Assembly (NCBI GenBank): GCA_036924285.1
Contig: JAYKYS010000008.1
Location: 18,337,001 to 18,401,000 of the forward strand
Direction of reading: 5' to 3'
Source of the DNA: Asterella californica
Lineage: Eukaryota; Streptophyta; Marchantiopsida; Marchantiales; Aytoniaceae
DNA: 64,000 nucleotides
In this document: one piece after another, positions 1-10,880 of the stretch
Layout: each line of letters begins with the position of its first letter
How positions within the stretch are numbered: the first letter of the stretch is position 1
Position numbers and translations under genes: made by a program
Notes under the pieces: generated by a model
Database searches by the model: none
Told to the model about the DNA's origin: nothing
The model's input: the letters and a program-made list of their open reading frames with translations, nothing else

Positions 1-239
1 AGAAGCGCAAGCAAAATAAAGAGAAAAGAATGCGAATGAAAATGAGGTAGATAAACAGAAGGAGGTAGACAAAGAAGACTGAAGTAAAGAAAAGATTGAA
101 AAATATATTGAGAACTCTACATATTGATGTATTCTTTTCTTAACAATTATAACTGAATTTCTGCGCTTCGAAAGATATTTTGGTGTATCAACTTATATGT
201 ATATACTTTTTTATTACAGATTATTCCCCTGTTTTTCTT

Positions 240-1060
240 TTTAAGATTGCACACTGCATAACAAGTTTAGTGTTTCACTATGTAAAATAAGAAAATATTG
301 CACGACATATGTAACATATTCTGCACTCTATGTAGTAGACTATTTTGCACTTACTTGTGTGTGTTTTGCACTAACTGAACAATGCTTTGCACTTCTTTTC
401 TACAAATAAATGTTGAGCAATATTTGATCAGTGCAGAACATCAATAACATCTTAGAAGCAGTGTGGAACAAACTGACCTCTGGTACAAAGAGTATGTATC
501 CATTGTATGTAACAGAGATATAGTGTGTGAAACGACACATAGTATATTTTTGCACTGTATATAACAGTATGTGTTTTGCACTATTTGATCAGTTTAATTA
601 ACATAGATCATCATTTTGCACTACAGAAACATTGTGAGAAATTACATACATCTCCAAACACACTAAGTATGTTTCGAACCGTATGTAACATATTGTGTTT
701 TGCATTGAATGATGATTGTTTTGCACTGTATGTAACAGACTGTGTTTTGCACTGAATGATGACTGTTTTGCATTATTTAATCAATTTGTTCCATTGCTTT
801 TTAATTATAATGTTTTGCACTACTTAATCAGTGCAGAACATGAGTTCTCACTACAGGAACAATGCGAAACAAATTACACATATTTTCATTTTGCACATTT
901 GATTACACAAAAAGTGACTTCGCATTACAGAAGCAACGTGAAACAAATTACACACATCAGATCTTCATTTTGCACTATTTAATTAAATAAAAAGTGAATG
1001 AGTAGTACAAAAACAATTGAAACAAATTACACACATCAAATCTTCATTTTTCGTGCTATT
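240..1060. repeat. Degenerate tandem repeat array built on TTTTGCAC
   Basis: The octamer TTTTGCAC and close variants recur many times. In the last third a longer degenerate unit of about 76-79 bp is clear, with starts near 813, 889, 968 and 1046; each unit contains a segment reading AACAAATTACACACATC or similar. Upstream the units are shorter (GTTTTGCACTGTATGTAACAG-like without the last base). A related segment lies in inverted orientation at about 1314-1392. Short ORFs here are by-products of the repeat. Function unknown. Confidence 0.75.
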
Positions 1061-1313
1061 TTAAAATCTCAAGAGAAGTTACGAGAAGATATGAAAGAGC
1101 AGAAGAAGAAGAGAGGATGCAGAGAAGAAAGAGAATCAAAATGAAAAGAAAGTGTGGCTCGACAAGAGGACTGTTGTGATATTAGAGTTGTCTAGAGCGA
1201 GAAAATCTTTGCAAGAAATCAAGCTATTTCTAGAAGTAGTGGAATCAGAGTAGATTGATCTTCTAGGTGGAGTAGACTGTTATTGTATTGTAAGTATGAT
1301 GACTACAAATCTA

Positions 1314-1392
1314 ATCATGCAAAACAGAGATGTGTGTAATTTGTTTCACATTGTCTCTATACTGCTCACTCACTTTTATTTGATTCAACTTT
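1314..1392 (-). repeat. Inverted copy of the 77-bp repeat unit
   Basis: The reverse complement of this stretch matches the unit that starts at 968: both contain AAATAAAA, GTGA(A/G)TGAG and GAAACAAATTACACACATC at equivalent spacing. Transcripts spanning 890-1390 could therefore fold back. A minus-strand ORF of 104 codons (1311-1625) begins outside the repeat and ends inside it; its end is repeat-derived, so I do not call it a gene. Confidence 0.6.
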
Positions 1393-2008
1393 TGTTTCAA
1401 ATTCTCAGAATACAAGCTTATTAGGGTCAGGTTACTCATTTTATTCTGTTTGATATTTCTTATGGAGCACTTTCGTCCATGATTCTGATCTTGAATATAT
1501 ATATTTTTTGCATCAGAAATGGCTAGAAAGTGATCCAAGCTTGACTCCTCCCGTTGTTCGTCTTGAGATTGCTCATCTTCATGCATCTCCTCAAGTGCAG
1601 GTATTTCATTGTCAGGCATAGACATATCACCTCTATATTCATCTTGTGAGAATTATTTTTTCATGTTAACTGCAGAATTAACTCTGTTCACTTAAACTAT
1701 TACTCCAATGTGCGTATCAACAAGACAGTGGTAAACTTTGCAGACACCAGATTTAAATCAATCACTTTGACATTAAAGTAAATCAAATGACATTAATTCA
1801 AGTGGATCGATGTTAGCACAGACTACCGCTTAACAGATGCATTCATTCAAAATGAAGACATTTAAACATTCAATTTATCAATAACTGTCATTCTAGCATT
1901 CACCTCTGGATCTGTCAATCCAAATGTGAATGCTCATAATTCAACACCGATGCTATTCATAAATTCTCTTGTTCTTTTATACAGAACTACATGTTACTCA
2001 TATTGTTT

Positions 2009-2325
2009 TTACAGTTTTAACTTTGTTACACGCGAGAATTCGTTACATCCAAACAGTTGAACAACCATAACGTAAGAAGTTGTAGCTTTTGGAATGCCAT
2101 GACCTCCGACTTTTGTCTTCCGACCCACATCATGAACTGTGAAATTGTCAACATTGTCGATATATTCCACGATTCGTTCATAGTCATCCGCATTCAATTG
2201 TTGACGCTTCTTCTTCGATTCCTCTCTTGAAACACCAGCTTTTTTTCTCTTGAAGCTAACAGCTTTTTATTTCATCTCGGTCTCCCGAACATCATTGATA
2301 AATTCACTCTCCTTAAGCTCAATCA
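2009..2325 (-). pseudogene. Relic of an unrecognised protein with a basic patch
   Basis: The minus strand reads as coherent protein for about 105 codons. A Lys/Arg-rich stretch (KRKKAGVSREESKKKRQQ) is followed by NADDYERIVEYI and then GRKTKVGGHG, and it ends at a TAA at 2009. One in-frame stop near 2264 interrupts it; the codons on both sides have similar amino-acid character, so I read it as a lesion. The nuclear-localisation-like patch suggests a DNA- or nucleus-associated protein, perhaps from a transposon. I do not recognise the family, and no intact start or partner gene is visible. Confidence 0.4.
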
Positions 2326-2903
2326 CTATCTATCTATCTCAATAGACTACGCGAGTATAACGGCTTGTGATCAAATTTGAAAAAGTCAACGGATGATAAA
2401 TAAAAGGCATTGATGAGAGAAACACGAAAATGAAAAAAATTCTTAAAGCGGATCACTTTGACACACCTCTCATTTTTCCCGTCGCGTGCACGAAATGAAC
2501 TTGACGAGGTCAGACAAACCTACCAGAGATTTTCCGTCAAAATGACCCAATATGTACTTTCAAGAAATAATCCTTTTCCCAATAGAAAACCTTTGGATGG
2601 AGCTTCGATACCCCCTATTGGAAATCTACCGAGGAGTATGAGTTCGTGATGCATATATATTGATACACGGGTAAAGCAGCTTTCCGAGAAAACAATGATT
2701 TCGCCCCCACACTTAGGTAACCTCAATAGTTTTGAATCGATGTAAGTAGGAAATGAGTAACGAAGAGTGATAATAAGTATGCTTTGAGAAGTCAAAGAAT
2801 GATAACATGTATGCTACCTTGGTTTGATAAGTCAAAGGATGGTACCATTATGCTAACTTGGTTTGAGAAGTAAAAGAATGTATATAACCGAGGTAGAGCC
2901 AAG

Positions 2904-2948
2904 AGGAAATGTGTAGGATTAGCACATTTCCAAGATGTACCCCTGGTG
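2904..2948. repeat. Dispersed hairpin repeat, copy 1
   Basis: GGAAATGTG and GCACATTTCC flank a short loop and can pair. The downstream part CCCCTGGT is shared with related sequences at 7821-7880, 8088-8150 and 10785-10850. A shared consensus is GCACATTNCC followed by CCCTNGGTA. Origin unknown. Confidence 0.5.
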
Positions 2949-3426
2949 AAAGTAAGACAAAGGTACAAATATAAATGAGATGCTTAATGAGTTGAGCGAA
3001 AAGACAGCTATAATTATAAAATACAACGACAAATCTCAAAAGCAGAAAACATGAATGGCAAGATATATAAAAAAAGATGAATAAAACACAAGGTACATAG
3101 TCTGGAGAAACATACAAACAGCACTCGATAATAACAAACCAAGCAAAAGCAACATAGTGTCAACCTTGAAGAATAAGCATCCCCAACTGCCTTGTACAAT
3201 GAATTTCGTTTATCAAAAAACATTTTAAATATTATAAAAATATATTTTAATAAATTACAATAAAAAATCAATCATGTATAAATGTTATATATTAATCTCT
3301 CCGAGAATAGCTAATTGATTCAGACAGAACCCATAAATGAAAAGCGGGCGGAAGCGTTTCTGGGAATATAAGTCCGAGACTGAAATTGTCAATATGCGTA
3401 ATTTAACAGGAATATTAATATATATT

Positions 3427-3480
3427 CTAACCCTTCCCTCTTATTCACCCCATGTACACTTCGAAGAAAGGAGAGGTTAG
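3427..3480 (-). repeat. Short inverted-repeat element of the CCTAACC family
   Basis: The segment starts CTAACCC and ends GGTTAG, so its ends are complementary. Read on the minus strand it matches, in shorter form, the family seen at 39212-39296, 39721-39797 and 51731-51814: CTAACC, a pyrimidine/purine stem, then GGGGTGAATA. Confidence 0.45.
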
Positions 3481-3603
3481 AAACAATTCTTCATGATACA
3501 TATAACACTTTATCCACGTTATTTAACTTTAAACTCCCTGCACATAATATATCTGCTAACAGAAAGCCTTCGGAAACACTTACACAAAGTTCTCTCTTCT
3601 CTC

Positions 3604-4204
3604 AATTATTAACTTGGTCAGGCCCATGCGTCATAGTTCTTACTTGGTCGGACCCTCACTTTCTAGTTTTTCTTGATCAGATCCATGACTGGTAATAGAC
3701 AGTTTACAACTGCCATGTCAGCAATGGGTGATTAAATGAAATACTTGAGGATGACATGGATGCCTATGATGTGATGGCCCATGCGTCATAGTTCTTACTT
3801 GGTCGGACTCTCACTTTCTAGTTTTTCTTGATCAGATCCATGACTGGTAATAGACAGTTTACGACTGCCATGTCAACAGTGGATGATTAAATGAAATACT
3901 TGAGGATGACGTGGATGCCTATGATGTGATGACGTGGATATTCAATGATGTGGATGTCTGATATGTCTGGACATGCTGAGGAAAACTGTTGAACACCTCT
4001 TCCTCATCACTGCCAAGTCAAACATACAAGCTGTCCAACTCATCACTGCCAAGTCAAGCATACAAGCTGTCCAACTCAAGAGTCCTGCCACGACGACTGC
4101 CTACTACCCGTCATGGGCTGACCAAGAAAAAAAAAAATTGAGGGGCCCTATGGCGAAACTATGGCGAAACTATGGCGCATGGGCTGACCAAGTTAATAAC
4201 TGTT
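3604..4204. mobile_element. MITE-like element, possible 8-bp TSD
   Basis: Ends are inverted repeats: TTATTAACTTGGTCAGGCCC near 3607 pairs with its near-perfect reverse complement ending near 4200, continuing through CATGCG. The octamer CTTCTCTC directly flanks both sides (3596-3603 and 4205-4212), which would fit the 8-bp target duplication of hAT elements, though the left flank is low-complexity CT and could match by chance. Inside are a tandem duplication of about 155 bp (3621-3775 and 3776-3930), a 36-bp tandem pair (4004-4075) and no transposase. It would depend on an outside enzyme. Superfamily assignment is inference. Confidence 0.6.
3621..3930. repeat. 155-bp tandem duplication inside the MITE-like element
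   Basis: Two nearly identical units start with GGCCCATGCGTCATAGTTCT (3621 and 3776) and end with GATGTGATG. The few substitutions between them indicate a relatively recent duplication. Confidence 0.85.
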
Positions 4205-4212
4205 CTTCTCTC

Positions 4213-6620
4213 GCTGTGGATATGCTTCCACTTTCACCCTGTTTGCTTCTTACGGTACATCCAATTCATTGCTTTGACTTCCGCTACTAATGGCATGCCG
4301 GCTTACACAAAAAATCGGGACACTCAGTCAGTTCTGGACTAATTACGTAATTAGGAATATCTGCCGAGTAGGAACGTAACCACAATGCATTTGCTTTACG
4401 CCGTCGAATCTGTCTGACACCGGACCCACTTGCAACAATAACGAATAAAAGAGAAAGACCAAGCGAAAAGAGCATATACCCAGACCAGCAAACTGGTGGT
4501 TTTATGATAACAGAAAGTGCAGGAATCTGATGAAGGCCAGGGAGTTTAATTTTAAGTGTACTTATTATCCCATATCGTCACAGTCCAAGAAGATTTTAAA
4601 GACAAATATGTTTTAGTGTTGCGACGTATGACTACCCTGATCTATTTACTCCAGTAGTCTCATACAAGGAAGGACATAACACGACAGTAGTATCAACAAG
4701 TGATCCTACGAACTGGTGAAATATTTCAGTTCATGATGCCCAAATGACAAAAAAATTGCCATGGATGGATGGATCCTTCAGTAATAGAAACATTTTTGCA
4801 CGCCGAGAACAAGTAGACAGCTGACTAAAGATAGCGGTACACATGAAGTCTTATTGCACATTTGAATCACAGGAATGAAAAGTTCAGCTGGAACTCACCG
4901 TTAAGACACTGCATATACAAGCTTAGGCTTACGGTCTGGTATAAATACGCCAATAAAGCTGAAATACTTGTCAACTTGGTGTGATTGACGTCTCCATCTT
5001 AAGAATCACCCCTCTTAAAGAAAGCAGGAAACGAACAATTTGACTGCCACGAGAGCTATTTCTCGAACCTTCCCTGCAAGTACATACATGGCTCAAATCC
5101 TCTTACATGCCCACATTTCAAAGGGATTCCTCGACGCAGCTAAAATTCACTGCTAGCATTTGACAGCCCCCACGACGAGACCACCTTACCAGTATGAAAA
5201 TCTTGATACCGCAATATTACATGTGGCAATCTACAGAAGACAGCTAGACTTAAATTATAACGTCCCGCTCGATTCAACAATCTAAGAAGTAAAAGAAGAA
5301 AACAGATTAGATTACTCGGAACCTACTCGAAGATTGAATCTAGTTCCCAGCTGAAGTCCATGTTCTGCACTCAAAACTTTGGTTCGAGTTCTATCAACAC
5401 TCTACGAAATGAGAAGCCATATCCAAACGTAGCATGACAGCACGATCGGACTGTCAGAAGGCTAATTTTGAAAACAGAAAACCCGCAGTAGCCTGATTCA
5501 CTACAAAACATTGTTGAAACACCGACGAAATATCTCATAAGAGTACTGAATTGACGCTAACGACTAAAAGCCTACCACCTAACTTCAAGTCACACTTGAT
5601 CCATATATAGCAGTCACCAGATTCTTTTTTTTGAAGTAATGCTCTTTTCGAGTCCTGTACTAGTCTTAAAAACGATGTATTACAAATACAGTTTGTCGCC
5701 CACTTTGGCGGAAACTCACCCGCTATGATCAACTCACGCGATCCATCTTCCAGATTTGTAAAACGGCCTGCATCACAAATATGTCATCGCGATCTAACAT
5801 ACCCACACTGTCTTGATAATGCATAAAACAAACAGAGTTCAGAAGCTATTCCGTGTGCATGTGACAGGCATTCCGCTTGTAGCTGATCATCCATGTCCAA
5901 GAATAACTGGACCATGAAAAGAACCCAACCTTCTTTACTTTCTTGTGCAACATAAAACGCGAGAGAAGGGCAACGGTAACTACTGCAAATCTACCTGTTT
6001 ATGGCAAGAATGTTCTCGACAAGAGTATTTTTCTTGAAAGCAAGCTCAGCCTGCCCTGCAACGAAAATCTTTATCGGTGGACATGCTGATGACGCCAGAC
6101 CATTTACGTCCTAACGACATTTAAGCCTAGACTATGATGCGCGGATGTAATCCATCGCTTTCAAGAATGTGCGCCATTTTCCAGCGCTCTGCTCTTGATC
6201 TTACATGGGACAGTGCCAACATACAACATTGCCAGATACGTTCTTGCCGACACGCTTTGTATTTCAAGAATTGAACGAGTGAACAGCAGCCCTAGAAGAG
6301 ACTACAAGAGTAGCGCGCTACTACTGCTACTACCGCTACTCCACGCTCGTCATCATAAGCTGTCCAGATTTACAAGCCGCTGGTTGCTGTTGGTGATGAG
6401 CCTAAGGACGGTTCACAGTCCACGCAAGGCGATAATCATATGCAGTTCGTACCAATAGCTCATACATGGTTAGTAGAGCAGTGCCAGTAGTGCGGCAGGA
6501 CTAATCATATATGACTCAGCCAGGCAGAATTTGAGTTGAGCATCATCGACAGAAGAGAGTTTGTCAAGCTGACCCCAGAACATCGTACCAGCTTTCTGAT
6601 GCCACTAAAACAGATTTGTC
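4213..6620. other. No gene recognised
   Basis: No ORF with recognisable protein character on either strand. Several minus-strand matches to plant 5' splice sites occur (for example GGTGAGTT near 4895 and GGTGAGTTT near 5718), but no coding exons could be joined to them. Confidence 0.4.
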
Positions 6621-6643
6621 ACAGAGTCTACGGAAATAAAGCA

Positions 6644-6800
6644 CAGTATCTTCGAACCCATCTTGACAGAGTATACAGAATTTAGTGTGCTGGTTCAGCT
6701 TACTCATTTCTTTGATCCATCTTGACAGTGAGTAGAGACTTTACTCTGCTGGTTCATCACACCCATTGTGGTGTTCAAAGGGATGCTGCCGGCTCGAAAC
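6644..6800 (-). repeat. Short module in two tandem diverged copies
   Basis: CATCTTGACAG followed about 20 bases later by CTGCTGGTTCA(T/G)C occurs twice in tandem, about 58 bp apart. A third diverged copy lies near 9735-9815, again followed by TTCAAAGGGATGCTG. Translated on the minus strand all three give a peptide of the form (M/L)(N/S)Q(Q/H)(S/T)K followed by an acidic residue and Asp. That suggests protein-coding ancestry, but no family was recognised. Confidence 0.4.
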
Positions 6801-6889
6801 TTAAACTTCAGCCCAGTACCTCCGGGAGGGGTTCCTCTAAGGTAGCTCTCGAAGCCAGTTTCTTCCAGGTACATTCTCGTCAAACACAA

Positions 6890-7430
6890 AGTTGGCCTTT
6901 GTGATGCTTACAAAGGCCCTCCATCTCTGACTTATGTCGCGGAAGCCTGTCCATGGCCTCTTTTCACCGCTACTCGTGCAATAGTAGAAGGGGGACCGAT
7001 CATAAACCGAAGGGCTTTCAACTGGATAGCCACCAGCCGAGGTCTTGTATCGGCATTAGCATTCCAAACAGCAGCTCCATATTCGAGGATAGAGCGTGTG
7101 GTATGCAATTCGTTTAGCTAAATGTCTCTACAGACAAGGAAGTTTCTCAACCCATAAACCATTACACTACGTTGTCCCTTCTCGACAGTACTGTCGAGAT
7201 GTGGCCGTCCTATATCCAATCTTCAGAGAATTCCACCCCTAGGTAAGTGTAAGATTTCAGCTGGGAATGAGGTCTGCACTTCCCACACTTCTGTTTCCAG
7301 TCATGGTCTACTTTCTCCCTTGACCCTTTTAAAACCATTATCCCACTTTCAGAAACGTTCGCCTCCAGAGTCCAAACCCCACATCTCCGATCCTGTACTG
7401 CATACGTCTACCGTAAGGATACTAGAGTGG
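6890..7430 (-). pseudogene. LINE (non-LTR retrotransposon) reverse transcriptase relic
   Basis: On the minus strand, from about 7390 down to 6890, broken reading frames give in order LKGSRE, SYTYLGVEFSED, EYGAAVWNANADTRPRLVA, then IQLKALRFMIGPPST. This is the order seen after the catalytic palm in LINE reverse transcriptases: a TYLGV strand, a YG..VW motif, an IQ..ALR motif. At least three stops (for example after SEDWI and after CRDI) and frame changes make it non-functional. The endonuclease and the catalytic YADD block are not visible, so only the 3' part of the ORF remains, as usual for 5'-truncated LINEs. The family call is from motif memory, not a search. Confidence 0.65.
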
Positions 7431-7820
7431 CAAGATTGCTGTATCATCTGTTGGCCCATGTGGGTAACAGCGCAATGCGAGAACTATCCACACAGGTAAC
7501 CGAAAATACTGAACCCAGATGTACTCTTAAGACTTGCATAACCTTTCAACCATAGACCCCGCTCTCTGGCTGGACGGTGCTAGAAACAAGGATGGTTAGA
7601 AAATGAAGACAAAGCAGAAGAGACAGCTACCTGAGGAAGGGAAGACTTACTCGAGTAGTAACACGCCTTACCGTAAAAGACATTCGTCCTCACCTTCCAA
7701 GTTTCGGCCAGGAAGGAATTAACAGGAACCCAGAGAAGTACAAGTAAGGGGATAGAGGGGCATGAACGTACGCTAACCTTGTGCATTACTAGCGAATATT
7801 TCTAACCAGGGAACAGAGTG

Positions 7821-7880
7821 TGAAAATGTGTAGCAAAGAGCACATTTCCAGTGATTAGGCCCCTGGTATGGAAGCGCAGC
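7821..7880. repeat. Dispersed hairpin repeat, copy 2
   Basis: AAAATGTG and CACATTT form the arms; GCCCCTGGTATGGAAGCGC follows. Related to 2904-2948. Confidence 0.5.
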
Positions 7881-8087
7881 ACCGATGACCAGCATAGATG
7901 ACCTGTACTATTTGATTCGTCCGGGAGAATGGCAGCCCAGCTAAGGAGCAAGAATCACGCTAGAAGACACAGGTAACCCAGTAGAATAACCCAATGAAGT
8001 ACATAGAAAGTGCCAAAATGGAAGGTGCCCTGTATGCTATCTTGGAACGTGAAGTACAAAATCTGTAACCTAAGGAGACTGACAAAT

Positions 8088-8190
8088 GGGAATGTGAAGT
8101 GCGGCGCACATTACCTGAGATGGTGCCCTAGGTATGGAAATGTAAAGTAGTGGCGTGTAGAGTATGCAGTGCAAGCTGATCGCAGCGAAT
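8088..8190. repeat. Dispersed hairpin repeat, copy 3
   Basis: GGAATGTG and CACATTACC arms, then GTGCCCTAGGTATGGAA. The extension GTATGCAGTGCAAGCTGATC (8163 onward) is duplicated near 8437 and partly at 10860, so a longer segment has been copied within 8-11 kb. Confidence 0.5.
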
Positions 8191-9734
8191 CAAGAATCTA
8201 ATGCACAACTGAAATACTGGACTAAAATGCAGCAAGAGTGAAATAAGTAAAGAGCCTCAAAGAGCGAATAAAGTATGGGACTACAATATCGCAAAGAAGA
8301 GAGTTTGTGTACATGAACATGAGTTCATGAACAATCAGTAAAAGCAGCCGGAAGTGAAGAGTGAAACGAACGAGCAGCCAGGTAGTAGAGTATACGAACA
8401 ATTTGGTGCACAGAGATCACTGACGCAGCTGTAAGTATATGCAGTGCAAACTGATCTCTGCGTATGATCTGCATCTGAAGAACTGAGGTCTAGAAATGAG
8501 CAAATATTCAAGAAAGAGGGGGATCCTCTACTCAAAGTTGCAACAATGGAAGAGGCCGAACTACCTAATACATGGTGTAACACCAAAGGAGAAATGCAGT
8601 AAAAACTCTCATCATGCCGTGCATCCATCCCATAACAATCTGAGGACTAATACGTATGCAGTTAGGAACAACAAGTGAACATAAGAAGTGCAGCGCATCT
8701 TCGTCATAACAGTAAACAACGGAATCACGAGCAAGCAACAAGCCATAGTCCATGTCCCAAAACCAGTCGAGCAGCCTTTATAGGTAATCAGTATGTGTGC
8801 ACTCAAATTCCTAATTATCACATACACGCAAAACGTGCTGGTATTCACACATAAACCTCAATCTTGACTCTGACTTCATCAGCACCAGTTGTTGCGCTCC
8901 AAAGGAACGGCACGATATGACGTCCCCGATGTAAAGACGCCATCAGCAGAGAGCCTCCGAGCATAAATAAGAAGGAAAGGTGACAATCGAAGTAGGCCAC
9001 ATTTCCAGCTGAGCAGGTTCTAATTGCCCAAGCGTTTCTATTCAGTTTGAACATCTCTGGGTGAACCCCTGTCTTTGTGAAGTCGTAGACCAGTGAACTT
9101 GGCAACGACCAGGTATAGATAGGTGAAGACCACCACTATACGCATGCAATTCTGTGAAGACAGGCGGGAACTTACCTGCAAAGTCCTTAAAAACACGAAT
9201 TAATGCTCTCCTTCCCAATGGCCACGTCTTTTAACGGACAGGTGTGTGCATTTCTCGTCCCATTTGAGATCGATAAGCATCACTTTCATTCGGCATAACC
9301 TCGAGAGGACGAAAAGAATATATTTCAGATAGACGTACGCTCAAGTGCTGAATCATATGCATTTGCCGTTTTAATGGATACCTGAAAAAGCTATTAAAGA
9401 CACGAAACCGAGAAACGATTTCGGAAAGACCTCCTTCCTTGTTTGCTGCTGCCCACGAAGCGGAAGAATTTATGCAGCTCACAAGTCACAGGCGTTCCAC
9501 TTATGAACGGCGGCCCGCAATAGTTCGGACAGAGAGAACGAGGCTGCAACAACTGCAGAGAAACTTACATTAAAGATAATCAACACGACCCACGGCAGGT
9601 CGCCAGTCTCGGTGCAAACTTCGCACCAGTCGGTGAACCAAGCTGAAGATAAACAGAAAATGCATGGACGGAATGCATGGAATGCATTGACGTTATGAGA
9701 GTATTATATTTTACACTAACAGATACTCCATCGT

Positions 9735-9850
9735 CCACATCTTCCAAGAGAGTACACACCTTAGTCTGCTGGCTCATCTTATTCTTCCTGGTCTTCAAAG
9801 GGATGCTGAAGATCCGTCTGAAGGAAGTACTCTGCAAGAGGTAATAGTTC
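9735..9850 (-). repeat. Third copy of the 6644-6800 module
   Basis: TTAGTCTGCTGGCTCATC followed by TTCAAAGGGATGCTG matches 6736-6785. The minus-strand translation keeps SIPLKT and QQTKV, parallel to SIPLNT and QQSKV in the other copy. Confidence 0.4.
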
Positions 9851-10784
9851 GGCATTCGCTAGCGAGTTACCATATCCGAAACTCTATCTCCTCGAGTACG
9901 GAGAGTAACTGTTTCTGGAGAACACTCACGGAAGCCAGAGAAGATTGGACGAATGGAGGTTACTGTCAATTAAACGGCCAGTTAGTGTACAGTACTGACA
10001 AGGACGTGGAGATCAATGACCTGAACTAAACAAGCTCAGACCAAGCTCTCATGCTGATCTGACTCAAAAACTTGTAACAACTTAACGTTTCTTAACACCC
10101 ACTCAAGCCAACCGTACCAATGCTCGTAAGCGCAGCTCGACGTGAAGAGAATATTCGGTATTGAAGGAATTCTCTTCCGGAACACGTACGAGAAATGAAA
10201 TAGTGGTCGATCGGCCTAGAAACAAGCTATATGGTTAACAAACTGATCACACGCCCTTCCCCCATCATGCTCTTAACAGCAGGAAATTGTTAAATATCTG
10301 ACGCACCACCAGTCTGCAGACCTCTTCTCTGACTAAACTCGCGACCTATGGGTAAGTACATGCTTCAAGATTCTCTACTTCCCTACCATCTAGCAACGGT
10401 ACTTCAGATAGTTAATCTAGAACGAAAGGTGCATACGCAATGAAAACAGTCCAGGAAACTGGACTCATTACCCCAATAATAACAAGTATATCATGATAAC
10501 AAGTATACTTACATGAACGTGACCACCAATTCATTCAGCAGTAAGACTTAAATCGATAAGCAAACAGTAATCATACTGTAACAAATACTATATTCGTACA
10601 TCGAAAATGGCAGCTTTTGTCAAGGACCACACTCTAGCACTTTGGCAGCCCGCAAATAACCCGGCGAAGTAGCAAACAGGGACAGAATGTGCGCTAACTT
10701 GCAGTCTGGAGTTATATTCATACGTCGAGAATAGCAGATGCAGTCTGGAGTTAGCCAATGTTCGTAACCAAAGGGCGTGGCGAT

Positions 10785-10880
10785 GGGGATGTATAAAGTG
10801 AAGCACATTACCAGAAATGGTTCCCTCAGGTATTAGAGTGCAATGTAGCCGACATGTAGAAGATGCAATGCGACTCTATG
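10785..10880. repeat. Dispersed hairpin repeat, copy 4
   Basis: GCACATTACCAGAAATGG followed by CCCTCAGGTAT, then GTAGAAGATGCAATGCGACT, matches the order of elements in 8100-8190. Confidence 0.45.

Noticed and set aside
1311..1625. 104-codon minus-strand ORF
   Set aside because: Its C-terminal third is translated tandem repeat; the acidic N-terminal part alone is not recognisable.
3596..3603. CTTCTCTC as firm proof of an hAT insertion
   Set aside because: Kept only as a candidate because the left flank is CT-repeat and matches could be accidental; the termini lack typical hAT end bases.
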